This document shows positions 29,177 to 38,818 of a stretch of DNA of 64,000 nucleotides, piece after piece. Every line of letters starts with the position of its first letter. Position 1 is the first letter of the stretch. Location of the stretch: the NCBI GenBank assembly GCA_002720855.1, contig PBIN01000001.1, forward strand, positions 1-64,000, given 5' to 3'. The DNA comes from Rhodospirillaceae bacterium. GTDB lineage: Bacteria; Pseudomonadota; Alphaproteobacteria; MPNO01; UBA2964. The notes beneath the pieces were generated by a model, which did no database searches, was not told the DNA's origin, and worked only from the letters and a program-made list of their open reading frames with translations. Both the position numbers and the translations under genes were made by a program.

Positions 29177-30043
29177 ATGAACGACATTTATTATACAGCT
29201 CTGACGGACAGAGGTGTTCTTTCGATTTCGGGTCCCGATAGCTTGGCTTTCCTGCAGGGAATCGTCACGAACGATATGGAGCAAGCTACGCCGGACACTG
29301 CAATTTACGCGGCTATTCTGACTCCTCAGGGCAAATATCTGCACGACTTTTTCGTTTTCAATTCTGGTGATCGCTATCTAATCGATTGCTCGGCGCATCA
29401 GATCGATTCTTTGATAAAACGGCTCACGATGTATCGCCTACGCGCACAAGTCGAAATCGAGAATTTAACAGACGAACTTTCTGTGTTCTCGCTGATTGGC
29501 GCGGATGCCGGAGAAATTAAACAGGGTGCGGCATTCGTCGATCCCAGGCTACCGGCGCTTGGTGTCAGGGCGATTATACCCTCTGAATTTGCTGAAAAAT
29601 TTTTTCGAGAAAAAGGGATTACAGTTTCCACCACCGATGCCTACAACGCAAAGCTCATCGCCGCGGGTGTTCCGGGCGGTATTGATGACGATTTTTTAAA
29701 AAAATCATTTCCTTTGGAGCTAGGCTACGATGAGCTCAATGCGATTTCATTTAACAAGGGATGCTATGTCGGTCAGGAGGTGACCGCCCGTATGAAAGTA
29801 AGAAAGCTGGTCAAGAAGCGTATCGTGCCGGTGAAAATAGAGGGCCCATCCCTTGAACCGGATTCATCGGTCTTGCTTGCCGAAAAGGAAGTCGGCCGCC
29901 TGGTACTTGCTGAGGGGGAGAACGGTCTGATTATTCTCCGTGTCGATGCCCTCGAAGAGGCGATAAATGGTAATGAAGAGCTCAGCGTCAATGACACCAA
30001 GCTCATTCCTAAAATTCCCGAATGGTTTCAACTACCCGATTAA
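29177..30043 (+). CDS. ygfZ: folate-binding protein YgfZ (Fe-S cluster maturation)
   Basis: A 288-residue GcvT-like protein of the YgfZ/CAF17/IBA57 family, which binds tetrahydrofolate and helps mature or repair certain Fe-S enzymes. The diagnostic motif KGCYVGQEVTARMK is at about residues 194–207, with ISGPDSLAFLQGIVTNDM at the N-terminus. There is no glycine-cleavage context. Its TAA shares bases with the convergent aldolase stop (TTAA). Confidence 0.93.
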   Translation: MNDIYYTALTDRGVLSISGPDSLAFLQGIVTNDMEQATPDTAIYAAILTPQGKYLHDFFVFNSGDRYLIDCSAHQIDSLIKRLTMYRLRAQVEIENLTDELSVFSLIGADAGEIKQGAAFVDPRLPALGVRAIIPSEFAEKFFREKGITVSTTDAYNAKLIAAGVPGGIDDDFLKKSFPLELGYDELNAISFNKGCYVGQEVTARMKVRKLVKKRIVPVKIEGPSLEPDSSVLLAEKEVGRLVLAEGENGLIILRVDALEEAINGNEELSVNDTKLIPKIPEWFQLPD

Positions 30044-30834
30044 CCCGACGGGCAATCGGACAAAACAGTTTTTAATGCCGTGACATCCGCCGATGCAGCC
30101 TGTTGAAAATAGGTCGCGTCCATACCTGCGATTATAAATTTTGCCCCCATTGCAACATATTCGGCCGCGACTGCTGGATCGTTCCTTACACCACCCAACG
30201 CAAAAAGCTTGCCTGCATTCATACAAGCTGCTGCTACCCGTTCACACGCGTCCCGGACCTCCGGGCAATTCAAAGAACCCGGTTTCCCAACAACAGCTGA
30301 TAAATCGGCGGTCCCCACCATAACCATGTCGACCCCTTCGACGTTCGCAATTTCTTCGGCGTTCGATACACCTTTCTCGGTTTCGATCATAACCGTCGTA
30401 AATTTTAGATCATCCAGGCGCTTTCCGACCTCTTCCTGAGATAAAGTTTCGAAATTGACCTGCACTGTCGGTCCAACGGCGGACCGCGTACCACCAGGTG
30501 GGAAAATACAGGAAGCTGCCAAAGCGGCTGCCTGCTCTTCCGTTTCTACATGTGGAAAAATAACCCCATGAGCACCGCCATCAAGTAATCTTGATGCAAG
30601 ACCAGTATCGTCCTGAGGTACGCGTACAAAAGGGACGACACCGAAGCCAGGCGCCGCTGCACAGATCGCAGCGGCATCGTCAGTTGAGATGGGGCTATGT
30701 TCCATATCTACATAGATCGCATCAAAACCAGCTGATGCAGCGATAGCACCAACATCGACAGTCCGGGCCATGCGAACACATAGGCAAAGTGCAACGTTCT
30801 TTTCGGCAATAATCTGATGAATGGTGTTCGGCAT
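30040..30834 (-). CDS. HpcH/HpaI aldolase family protein
   Basis: A 264-residue metal-dependent class II aldolase of the HpaI type, which cleaves or forms 4-hydroxy-2-oxo acids with pyruvate or related donors. Motifs: YVDMEHSPISTDD with the catalytic His, GVIFPHVETEEQAAALA, VMIETEKGVSNAEEI with the metal-binding Glu, and VGTADLSAVVG with the Asp ligand. The ATG at 30834 is chosen because GAGGG lies seven bases upstream. The natural substrate is unknown, although family members act in aromatic meta-cleavage pathways. Confidence 0.9.
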   Translation of the reverse strand: MPNTIHQIIAEKNVALCLCVRMARTVDVGAIAASAGFDAIYVDMEHSPISTDDAAAICAAAPGFGVVPFVRVPQDDTGLASRLLDGGAHGVIFPHVETEEQAAALAASCIFPPGGTRSAVGPTVQVNFETLSQEEVGKRLDDLKFTTVMIETEKGVSNAEEIANVEGVDMVMVGTADLSAVVGKPGSLNCPEVRDACERVAAACMNAGKLFALGGVRNDPAVAAEYVAMGAKFIIAGMDATYFQQAASADVTALKTVLSDCPSG

Positions 30835-31037
30835 TGGCAAACCCTCGTAGGTCTTCGCATCATATTCTGACGTACAATGAAGTCGAAGGCCAATGGCGTG
30901 TCATACCAACAACCATCACCATCCTTCGGTAATTGGGTTGGCTCGGATGGTGAGACGGCCGTCATCAATGATAGAGGAAAATTTCCCTGTCCGTGGCGAT
31001 CAAAATAAATTTATAAAAAAAATAGTTAAACCTAAAC

Positions 31038-31517
31038 TCAACGCAGCGGCGGGACGGTCGAAGCAGTTATAGACAATTTTTTGACGAGGTTTTTCGCCGC
31101 TTCATTATCTCCTTTCAACTTCTGATCAAGCACTAGTCGGAGGGCGCCGAGATGGAGCTTTATTACCTGAGTTTGTTTGGGCGAAAGGGTGACTTTGCCT
31201 TCGCGCATAAAGTCACAAAGGATACCGGCAATTTCCGTTACGGCGGGGTACCCAAAGGTCGTGCCCTGCCCTTTGATATCATGAACAACGCGAAAGACGT
31301 CCCGTATACGCTTTTTTGCGTCAGTCTTTTCGTTTTCGATCTTCTGTGTGGCAGAAGCGATATCGGCAAGGGCCCATTCTTCAAACCCATCAGCTGCAGC
31401 GGCGATATTTGCATCAGCTTCTTCAAACCGACGAACAAGGTCTTCTTTTGACACTTTGTTGGCCTGAACCTTAGCCTTCAACATATTTTGCATTTTGCTC
31501 TCCGACTCTTTTGGCAT
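31038..31517 (-). CDS. HPt (histidine phosphotransfer) domain protein
   Basis: A 159-residue phosphotransfer protein. The phospho-accepting His is in VFRVVHDIKGQGTTFGYP, with the following helix (VTEIAGILCDFMREG) of the four-helix bundle. The ATG at 31517 overlaps the upstream kinase stop (TGATG), so it should receive phosphate from that kinase's receiver domain. It ends the operon. No downstream response regulator is encoded in the window. Confidence 0.88.
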   Translation of the reverse strand: MPKESESKMQNMLKAKVQANKVSKEDLVRRFEEADANIAAAADGFEEWALADIASATQKIENEKTDAKKRIRDVFRVVHDIKGQGTTFGYPAVTEIAGILCDFMREGKVTLSPKQTQVIKLHLGALRLVLDQKLKGDNEAAKNLVKKLSITASTVPPLR

Positions 31518-32902
31518 CAATTCAACAGTTCATCCAAAGAATTGTTTAGATCATCAATCGCCTTTTGCTGCTCTTTATTCAGTGTTTCGGGTCCGGTTTC
31601 TTTAGTATCAACGACTTCCTCTAATTTCGTGTTAACGTCGCAGTGACGCGACATCGCTGCGGCGAGGCGCTCAGGTTCAATGGGTTTCGCAACATAGTCC
31701 GACATTCCAGCATCGAGCATTCGTTCTCGATCGCCATTCAACGCATTTGCGGTGAGTGCAACGATAGGAATTTGACTGACGGCACTGTCCAGTGAGCGAA
31801 TTTCTTTTGTGGCAGTAATGCCGTCCATTTCTGGCATATTTACATCCATTAAAACGAGGTCGAATGTTTCAACCTGAACTGCTTCCAGTGCCAACCGGCC
31901 ATTCTCGACAACCTCAAGCTCATGTCCGGCTTTTTCCAACATCGTTCGTATAACAAGCTGATTTACTGAATTGTCTTCAGCAACCAGAATTTTGAGGGAT
32001 TGCCCCGATTTCAACTGAGTGCCGGATGTGTCTGCCTTCGCAGCATCAAGGCCCTCGACAGTTTCCTCTACGCCTTTTTCACCACGAATTGTGAAGTAAA
32101 ACTTTGTGCCGGTCCCAACCGTACTTTCGACGCCAATCGTTCCTTCCATCATCGAAACAAGCTGTTGGGAAATCGCCAGCCCCAAGCCAGTCCCACCATA
32201 CTTACGGGTGGTAGAACCATCCGCTTGCGTAAACTTTTCGAAAAGAACATCAAGTTTATCGTTAGGAATTCCTATTCCCGTATCGATAACCTCGAAATGG
32301 AGTTCAATCCGCGTATCAGAAATATCAACCTGAGAGATGTTGATTGTGATCGACCCCTCCTCAGTAAATTTTACGGCGTTGCCAACGAGGTTAAAAATGA
32401 TCTGCCGAAGACGAGTCGGATCGGTTTTAACGATCGGCGACACGTTGGGCGCGATATTTATATTAAAATCAAGGCCGTTTCCGGAGACTTGAGGATCCCA
32501 AACAGTCTGAATTACTTCGACGAAGTTCTCTATCTCAAAGTCGATAAGTTCGAGATCCAGGTGTCCCGCCTCAATTTTCGAATAATCCAGAACATCATTG
32601 AGAATTTCGAGGAGAGCTTCACCAGCAACCTTGATTGTCCTGGCTTGCATCACCTGTTCTTCATCCAGTTCTGAATCAATCAAAATCCCCGCCATTCCAA
32701 GGACCGCATTTAGCGGCGTCCGAATTTCATGGCTCATGGTTGCCAGGAATTCGCTTTTTGCAGCACTCGCTTCCTCAGCTTTTATAGATGCCGCTTCGGC
32801 ATGTATCGCGGCATTTTCCGCTTCAGTGGTCGCTTGCTTGAGAGCTTTATTTGCTTCTTCCCGTTCCAGAACCCTGCCGAGCACATCTCCTACCTGCCCC
32901 AA
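31517..32902 (-). CDS. histidine kinase–receiver half of a frame-split hybrid sensor kinase
   Basis: 461 residues: a coiled-coil linker (EREEANKALKQATTEAENAA), HisKA with the phospho-His in TMSHEIRTPLNAVLGMAG, HATPase_c with NLVGNAVKFTEEG, DTGIGIP and TRKYGGTGLGLAISQQL, then a receiver with AEDNSVNQ and the phospho-Asp in FDLVLMDVNMPEMDG. As read it starts at a TTG (32902) with no ribosome binding site, 13 bases inside the end of the preceding PAS/GAF ORF. The residues just before would complete a GAF–kinase junction (LGQVGDVLGRVLER) if one base were restored. It is best seen as the 3' part of one gene. Confidence 0.85.
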   Translation of the reverse strand: MGQVGDVLGRVLEREEANKALKQATTEAENAAIHAEAASIKAEEASAAKSEFLATMSHEIRTPLNAVLGMAGILIDSELDEEQVMQARTIKVAGEALLEILNDVLDYSKIEAGHLDLELIDFEIENFVEVIQTVWDPQVSGNGLDFNINIAPNVSPIVKTDPTRLRQIIFNLVGNAVKFTEEGSITINISQVDISDTRIELHFEVIDTGIGIPNDKLDVLFEKFTQADGSTTRKYGGTGLGLAISQQLVSMMEGTIGVESTVGTGTKFYFTIRGEKGVEETVEGLDAAKADTSGTQLKSGQSLKILVAEDNSVNQLVIRTMLEKAGHELEVVENGRLALEAVQVETFDLVLMDVNMPEMDGITATKEIRSLDSAVSQIPIVALTANALNGDRERMLDAGMSDYVAKPIEPERLAAAMSRHCDVNTKLEEVVDTKETGPETLNKEQQKAIDDLNNSLDELLN

Positions 32903-35622
32903 CGCTTGATCAGATATTCGTCACGTTCAAATTCGGCATGTGTCATCACGGTGAGCACTGCGACGACCTTTGACTGCACGAATATGGGCACTGCAAAGAC
33001 TGTTCTTATGCCTTTGGCCGCCGCTTTTTCCATGTAAATTGGTGAAGTCGGCAAATGAACATCTTTAGCCCAAATAGGTACACGTCTTTTGGTCGATAGA
33101 GCGACGATGCCCTGACTACTATCAATGCGAGCAGTTTCCATCCACTCTTTGAAGTCTGTGTATTTCTCCGGTTCGTCAAAATGCCAAAGCTTGAGCGACT
33201 TGAATGAATTCTTCCCATTGTCAGATGGGACGAGAACATGCCCGATAGGCCAGTCAATCGCTTCACAAATATCGTCAAGCGTTTGTTGCAATGCTTCGCG
33301 GAAAGTCAAAGACTGATTAGCACTCACCGCGACCTTGTTTAGCAAGGCCGTGATAGCAGCTTGCCGTTCGAGTACAGATTCCCGATTCTTCATATCGGTA
33401 ATGTCGCTGCGAATGCCGACTATACCGCCATCAGATGTCTGCCGATCGGTGCTTCTGATCCAACGACCTGATCGCAATTGACGTTCCAGGACAACATCCG
33501 TTCCCGTATGCGCCTTCATTCCTTCTGCGACATAAGCGTCTACATCGCCTTCTGTAGTAACGGCCGGTGTACCGATTATGGTTTCTCCGGTGATGCGGAG
33601 CAAAGCTTCGAATGTTAAACCCTGTCTCATCCCCTTGGCAGCACTCGGGTACATATCAAGGTACTTTGTATTCGCCATAACGATTTTGTCGTCCGAGTCG
33701 AATAAAACAAAACCGTCGTTTGTAGCCTCGATCGCATCTTGAAGAATACGATGTGATTTCGACGCTTTTTGTTCGCTCTGCAGCAGTATATCTGCGCGTT
33801 TTTTTAATTCTGTAATATCCGTTCGCAGACTAACCGTACTGTCATCGCTTGTCCTATAAGCAGACATTCTCACCCAACGGCCATCTATCAGACTTTGTTC
33901 CAGTGAGAGTTCGGGTTCACGGTGAACGGAGAGAATTCGTTCGATTTCCTCCCGCGCCTTTTCTGGATCACTAGAAAAATCTGGATGTTTCCCGACAGAG
34001 AATTTGAGTAGCTCTTCGAATTGTATCCCCGGTTGCATCATTGGTGCGGTGCTAGGGTACATGTTCTTATAAGTTGAATTTGCTAAAACGAATTTGTCGT
34101 CCTTATCATATAGTGCGAAACCATCGCTTAGGGCTTCGATGGCATCAATGAGCTGTTGACGTGCCAGCGAAGCCTGCGCCTCACTTTTGCGAAGATTCTC
34201 TTCATTTCGCATACGAACGGTAATGTCCCGGAATGTAACGACGACACCTTCAACCTCGTTCACATCGTTTCGCAATGGACTTACATTGTAAGCTGCAGGA
34301 AACGATTGTCTGTCGGTCTTCCACATCGTACCGCTTGCAACACGTAGTTCCTCACCATTCTTCAATACCTCCAGAACGGGAGAGGCCGAATTTTTCTCAT
34401 CGGCTGCAATCAATGGATCCATTTCTTCGTACGATCGACCTACGATACTGTGCAGATCCCATCCGATCAGCTGTGCTGCGGCTGGATTTGCGAAGGTAAT
34501 ATTGCCGTCTAGATCGAGTCCAAAAATACCTTCGACCACAGATGCGAGAAGAAGTTCGTTGCGTTTCGATAGGTCTGCCAACGCATGCTCAGCTCTTTTT
34601 CTTTTACTGATGTCGCGATTCATCGCGATCCATGCAGGTTTCCCATCCCAGGTGAAGTCAATGGCACATGCCTCGACATCGATTATCTCACCCTGCAGCG
34701 TTTGCCGCTTTGTCTCGACCCAGGGCATCGCCCGGTCGTCCGGCCGACGTGAACGGGCCCTTGCACGTGGATCATTGGGATTATCGCGGAGTTCTTCGGG
34801 TACCAGAACGTCACCGTTTAATCCAATCAGTTCCTGTTCATCTTTCGCGCCAAATAGCCTTACCGCGGCCGGGTTGCTAAAGGCGATGCAATCGTCCACG
34901 ACAACACGAATTGCGTCAGGGGAACACTCAATTAACCTGCGGTAACGCTCCTCGCTTTCGGTTAAAGCCTCAACAAATTTCTTGTGAGAATTCGCGTGTC
35001 GTCGAAAAATCATTCCAACTGCAATTGCAATGAAAAACAGAAACAGTCCAACACCAGCTAATGCAGCATTCTTGACCTCGACCAACTCACTGTGACGGCG
35101 GGTCATATTCAGAAATATCTCTGCCCCACCCGCGAGAGTCGCATTGTCGAAAATTGGAACCAGAGCCGTAACGATTACTCTATTTGATGATTTTTGATGA
35201 TTGATATTTATCTGCACACCACCTCGGCCGATATTGCGGGCATAAATTTGGCTGTCTTTTTGTTCGCGCACGATGAGATCTTCGGGTTCGAAAACAATGG
35301 AGCCCTGACTGTCAACAAGTCGTAAACCATTCACCCCGGTTATCCCGACTATTTCCTCGATCTTTCGAATTTCGTTCTCTTCAAGATCGCGATCCGCAAG
35401 AATAGAGCCGATTTTAGGAATTCCGTTTTCGAGATTTTTTACGACTGTCGAACCAACCTCACTGGCTTCAGACTGCAGCAGGAATTTTTCAGCGTGCTCC
35501 AGGCTGAAGTACAGACATCCCAGGCAAAATAAAAGGACCGCAAAAAGGGCGCAGCCAACCCGGCCATCAGTGGTATTCCACCACGATTGTTCTACTCCTG
35601 TTAAGGTTTGGCTGCCCGACAA
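32890..35622 (-). CDS. PAS/GAF sensory half of a frame-split hybrid sensor kinase
   Basis: 910 residues. TM1 is about 24–43 (VGCALFAVLLFCLGCLYFSL), then an extracytoplasmic sensor domain of about 145 residues and TM2 at about 187–206 (AALAGVGLFLFFIAIAVGMI). Four PAS regions follow: ESEERYRRLIECSPDAIRVV; NELLLASVVEGIFGLDLDG; and two similar ones, AIEALSDGFALYDKDDKF and AIEATNDGFVLFDSDDKI, that look duplicated. A GAF domain comes last (VAVSANQSLTFREALQQTL to VVAVLTVMTHAEFERDEYL). It stops at KRWGR*, exactly where a kinase should follow. The start is a TTG at 35622 and the N-terminus is uncertain by a few residues. Confidence 0.85.
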   Translation of the reverse strand: MSGSQTLTGVEQSWWNTTDGRVGCALFAVLLFCLGCLYFSLEHAEKFLLQSEASEVGSTVVKNLENGIPKIGSILADRDLEENEIRKIEEIVGITGVNGLRLVDSQGSIVFEPEDLIVREQKDSQIYARNIGRGGVQININHQKSSNRVIVTALVPIFDNATLAGGAEIFLNMTRRHSELVEVKNAALAGVGLFLFFIAIAVGMIFRRHANSHKKFVEALTESEERYRRLIECSPDAIRVVVDDCIAFSNPAAVRLFGAKDEQELIGLNGDVLVPEELRDNPNDPRARARSRRPDDRAMPWVETKRQTLQGEIIDVEACAIDFTWDGKPAWIAMNRDISKRKRAEHALADLSKRNELLLASVVEGIFGLDLDGNITFANPAAAQLIGWDLHSIVGRSYEEMDPLIAADEKNSASPVLEVLKNGEELRVASGTMWKTDRQSFPAAYNVSPLRNDVNEVEGVVVTFRDITVRMRNEENLRKSEAQASLARQQLIDAIEALSDGFALYDKDDKFVLANSTYKNMYPSTAPMMQPGIQFEELLKFSVGKHPDFSSDPEKAREEIERILSVHREPELSLEQSLIDGRWVRMSAYRTSDDSTVSLRTDITELKKRADILLQSEQKASKSHRILQDAIEATNDGFVLFDSDDKIVMANTKYLDMYPSAAKGMRQGLTFEALLRITGETIIGTPAVTTEGDVDAYVAEGMKAHTGTDVVLERQLRSGRWIRSTDRQTSDGGIVGIRSDITDMKNRESVLERQAAITALLNKVAVSANQSLTFREALQQTLDDICEAIDWPIGHVLVPSDNGKNSFKSLKLWHFDEPEKYTDFKEWMETARIDSSQGIVALSTKRRVPIWAKDVHLPTSPIYMEKAAAKGIRTVFAVPIFVQSKVVAVLTVMTHAEFERDEYLIKRWGR

Positions 35623-35776
35623 ATTCCTACTCGCACAAAGTTCTGAAAAACCAACGTGCCGTTGTAGAACACGTACTATTAAAACGCGCTTAACGTGCGG
35701 CCATACGACCTGTGCGATAAATCACATGTTAATCTCGCCGTAGGCAGGAGTGAATTGAAGCTATAGTCTTCAAAAC

Positions 35777-37333
35777 ATGACAAAAACCGACATCAACCTT
35801 GGCTATTTCAACGCCGCTGCCGCAAGGGCATTCCCGGAAAATACCGCGTTAATTGACCTTTCCCGTTCACCCGAGAAGATCGTCTCACATGGTGAGCTGG
35901 ACCTCCGCATGACTTCCGTCGCCAAATTGTTATATGACGTTGGGTTGCAGGCGGGTGATCGTCTGCTTCTTGCCATGAGCAACCGGTTTGAATTCATCGA
36001 AATCTTTTTCGGTGCGATACGCGCTGGCATTGTTCCTATTCCCCTCAATATCAAACTAGGCGCGGAAACCATAAGCTTCATCATCGAGGATTCGGGATGC
36101 CGGGGCGCAATAGTCGAGCCAGCTTGTCATACGCAGATCGTTGAAATCATTGAGAAGCATAATCTCGACACCCGAATTGCGGTTGAGCCAGTCCCTAAGG
36201 GGTGGCACGATTATGATGCGGCACTTTCAGCTGTTGAGCCTGACAAATTTGTGCCACCGACCATCTCTTCGGGGCAGATTGCATTCCTACCCTATACATC
36301 TGGATCGACGGGTCGTCCTAAAGGCGTGTTGCTGACTCATGAAGGGATGTTGTGGGGTATTAGGACCGCGCAAGAGCACTGGCCATGCAAACCAACTGAC
36401 TGCACTTTGGTCGCCGGTCCCCTGTTCCACAAAAACGCGATGCGGGTTTCAATAAAACCCAAGCTACATGCCGGTGCCTCCGCCGTTATTCTGCCGAAAT
36501 TTGAACCACGCATCATGTTGCAGGCCCTAGCGGACTATAAATGCACCGACACCGGTGGTGTCCCGGCAATGTATCGGATGATGCTCGCGGAAGATGAGCT
36601 GCTAGGAAATTTGAAATTTCCGAATTTGGAATGTCTCGAAATGGGGTCCGCGGTCGTGGGCGCCGACCTTTTGAACGCGGTCGAACAAGGTTTTGGCGCT
36701 GACGTTGAAGAGGCCTATGGCTTGACTGAGGGCGGCGGACCGCTACGCAAACCACTCGACGGGCGCGTCGTTCCGCGCGGCAGTTGCGGTGTTCCAGCGC
36801 CCGAGGTAGCCGTGAAACTTGTTGGAGAAGATGGGCAGGACTCCAACAGCCATGGCGAGTTTTGGGTGAAATCGCCAGCTGTCCTTTCTGGATATAACAA
36901 CCGGCCAGACCTCAACGAAGAACGTTTAACCGATGGCTGGCTTCATACCGGCGATATTTTCCGCAAAGACGAAGATGGGTTCTTTTACTTCATGGGTCGC
37001 ATCGATGATCAATTCTCCTGTGGCGGCGAGAATATATATCCAAAAGAGGTCGAACTTCTCCTCGTTCAGCATCCAGATATTATCGATGCAGTTGTAATGC
37101 CGATAGCTCACGAAGTGAAAGGTCTAGCGCCGGCCGCGCTCGTCACAGTGAAGTCAGGCTCAAACAGCACCGAAGACAAAATAAAAGCTTTTACGCTTGA
37201 ACATGGTGCGGCCTACGCGCACCCGCGTCGTGTCATTATCGTCGATGCGCTCCCCGTCGGAGGAACCGGAAAAGTCGACCGCCCTGCCGCCAAGAAAATT
37301 ATCGAGGATACAATCGCCGGTAACCCTCTCTAG
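35777..37333 (+). CDS. AMP-forming acyl-CoA synthetase
   Basis: A 518-residue ANL ligase. P-loop-like motif LPYTSGSTGRPKGVLLTHEG (about residue 172), A5 AYGLTEGGGP, A7 DGWLHTGDIF, A8 GRIDDQFSCGGENIYPKEVE, and the catalytic Lys in PVGGTGKVDRPAA. Similar enzymes activate fatty, long-chain or aromatic acids. It is divergent from the sensor-kinase operon and lies immediately convergent with a quinone-oxidoreductase-like gene, sharing the last four bases (CTAG). Substrate not inferable. Confidence 0.92.
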   Translation: MTKTDINLGYFNAAAARAFPENTALIDLSRSPEKIVSHGELDLRMTSVAKLLYDVGLQAGDRLLLAMSNRFEFIEIFFGAIRAGIVPIPLNIKLGAETISFIIEDSGCRGAIVEPACHTQIVEIIEKHNLDTRIAVEPVPKGWHDYDAALSAVEPDKFVPPTISSGQIAFLPYTSGSTGRPKGVLLTHEGMLWGIRTAQEHWPCKPTDCTLVAGPLFHKNAMRVSIKPKLHAGASAVILPKFEPRIMLQALADYKCTDTGGVPAMYRMMLAEDELLGNLKFPNLECLEMGSAVVGADLLNAVEQGFGADVEEAYGLTEGGGPLRKPLDGRVVPRGSCGVPAPEVAVKLVGEDGQDSNSHGEFWVKSPAVLSGYNNRPDLNEERLTDGWLHTGDIFRKDEDGFFYFMGRIDDQFSCGGENIYPKEVELLLVQHPDIIDAVVMPIAHEVKGLAPAALVTVKSGSNSTEDKIKAFTLEHGAAYAHPRRVIIVDALPVGGTGKVDRPAAKKIIEDTIAGNPL

Positions 37334-38307
37334 GGTCGGATGATTATCTTTCCGAAAAAAGCGCGATCCTCCATCATCGTTTCTGCCTCGCCAGTTTTTT
37401 CCAACGGCAAGACGTCACTTATGACAGGGTCTAGTTTGCCTTCTGCTGCGTACGCCACGGACTTGGCAACATCATTCTGGCTATAGCTGTTGGAACCCAG
37501 CACATCGAGTTCACGTACCCAGATATAACGCAGATCGGTTTCAGGTGAATGTCCCGCCGTCGCACCACAAGTCAGGACACGCCCTCCGGGTTTTGCAGTT
37601 CTCAAGCAAGGTGCCCAGGTATCACCACCGGTAAAATTGACGACTACGTCGACACCCTTCTTTTCCGAAATCTTCCATGTCGCCGCGCTAAAATCTTCTT
37701 CAGCATAATTGATCGTAAAATCTGCGCCCAAAGCCGCCAGCTTTTCGCATTTTTCTGCGGACCCGGCAGCAGCAATTACTTTGGCCCCTACCATTTTTCC
37801 ATATTGAACGCTGGCTATGCCAACGCCACCACTGGCACCCAGAACCAACATAGTTTCACCAGCGGAGAGCCGACCACGATGAAATAACATCCGATGGGCG
37901 GTGCCGTAATTGATCGGAATTGCGGCACCCGTTTCAAAAGACAAGTTGTCCGGCAACTTAACCAGATTTTGAACGGGCACCCGAACCATCTCCGCAAGGC
38001 CGCCGATGAGCTGTTCGCCGATCATTCCTTCATGGGTATCAGGGTTGAGCGTCACCCGGTCGCCGACCGCCCAATCCGAAACGTCGTCCCCAACGGCGCA
38101 AATTTCGCCAGCAATGTCGCCACCCGAAATAAAGGGCATCGGAACAGGAAACCCTGGCATGCCACGGCGCACAAAAATATCCAGATGGTTTAGGCCGCAG
38201 GCCTTTACGCGCACGATAACGTCATTCGCACCCGGCTCGGGATCGGGCCAATCGCGATAGACGATGTTTTCGATGCCGCCTTGTTTCTCAATAACTGCTG
38301 CTTTCAT
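37330..38307 (-). CDS. zinc-type alcohol dehydrogenase/quinone oxidoreductase family
   Basis: A 325-residue MDR-superfamily oxidoreductase. N-terminal GroES-like domain with CGLNHLDIFVRRGMPG and SGGDIAGEICAVGDDVSDWA. The NAD(P)-binding domain has LVLGASGGVGIASVQYGKMV. No structural-zinc Cys cluster is visible, which favours the NADPH:quinone reductase or crotonyl-CoA-reductase-like branch rather than classical ADH. The end LEKTGEAETMMEDRAFFGKI is typical. It shares its stop bases with the convergent acyl-CoA ligase and is divergent from the thioesterase. Confidence 0.9.
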   Translation of the reverse strand: MKAAVIEKQGGIENIVYRDWPDPEPGANDVIVRVKACGLNHLDIFVRRGMPGFPVPMPFISGGDIAGEICAVGDDVSDWAVGDRVTLNPDTHEGMIGEQLIGGLAEMVRVPVQNLVKLPDNLSFETGAAIPINYGTAHRMLFHRGRLSAGETMLVLGASGGVGIASVQYGKMVGAKVIAAAGSAEKCEKLAALGADFTINYAEEDFSAATWKISEKKGVDVVVNFTGGDTWAPCLRTAKPGGRVLTCGATAGHSPETDLRYIWVRELDVLGSNSYSQNDVAKSVAYAAEGKLDPVISDVLPLEKTGEAETMMEDRAFFGKIIIRP

Positions 38308-38386
38308 AGCAGCAATGTTAGCGGCATTCCCTCAAATGTCACACCGGCCTATTCTGTTTTTGAAGAATAAAACAGGAGAAGCTATC

Positions 38387-38818
38387 ATGGCCGACTGGAT
38401 GGAAACCCATCGCGCTGTCGTACACCCGTGGTATTGCGATCACATCGGACACATGAATGTCAGGTTTTATGGGCATTTTTTTGACGACGCCGGTTTCCAT
38501 ATCTGGAACAGGATTGATGGTGCCAAGGATGCGATGGAGAAACACGGCGTAGGAGTCGTCGTCGCGCGAACGACAAATGATTTCATTCATGAAGCCAATG
38601 CCGGAGAACTTCTCGTCGTGAAAAGCGGCTTTACCCGACTTGGCAACAAAAGTCTGACCTATACACAGCGCATGACCAATGCTGAAACGGGCACGCTCAT
38701 CGCGACGCAGGAAGCTGTCGAGGTCATTTTCGATGCGCAAAAACGGCAATCAACCGACATGCCGGATGAAATACGCGAGATTCTGAAAAAGGCGCTCGTA
38801 TCTGTCGAGGAAGATTAA
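38387..38818 (+). CDS. acyl-CoA thioesterase (hotdog fold, 4HBT type)
   Basis: A 143-residue single hotdog domain. The N-terminus VHPWYCDHIGHMNVRFYGHF carries the D-x-x-G-H-x-N active-site pattern of 4-hydroxybenzoyl-CoA thioesterase and betainyl- or carnitinyl-CoA thioesterases. The ATG at 38387 follows AGGAG and is preferred over an open-frame start at 38264 that would overlap the divergent oxidoreductase. Its TAA overlaps the convergent ornithine-cyclodeaminase-family stop (TTAA). It likely releases an acid from CoA in the nearby catabolic route. Confidence 0.88.
   Translation: MADWMETHRAVVHPWYCDHIGHMNVRFYGHFFDDAGFHIWNRIDGAKDAMEKHGVGVVVARTTNDFIHEANAGELLVVKSGFTRLGNKSLTYTQRMTNAETGTLIATQEAVEVIFDAQKRQSTDMPDEIREILKKALVSVEED

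Noticed and set aside
32000-32674. 224-residue plus-strand ORF opposite the histidine kinase
   Set aside because: Antisense shadow of HisKA/HATPase sequence.
32890-32902. Programmed -1 frameshift in the sensor kinase
   Set aside because: No X-XXY-YYZ slippery heptamer or obvious downstream structure; a simple indel explains it better.
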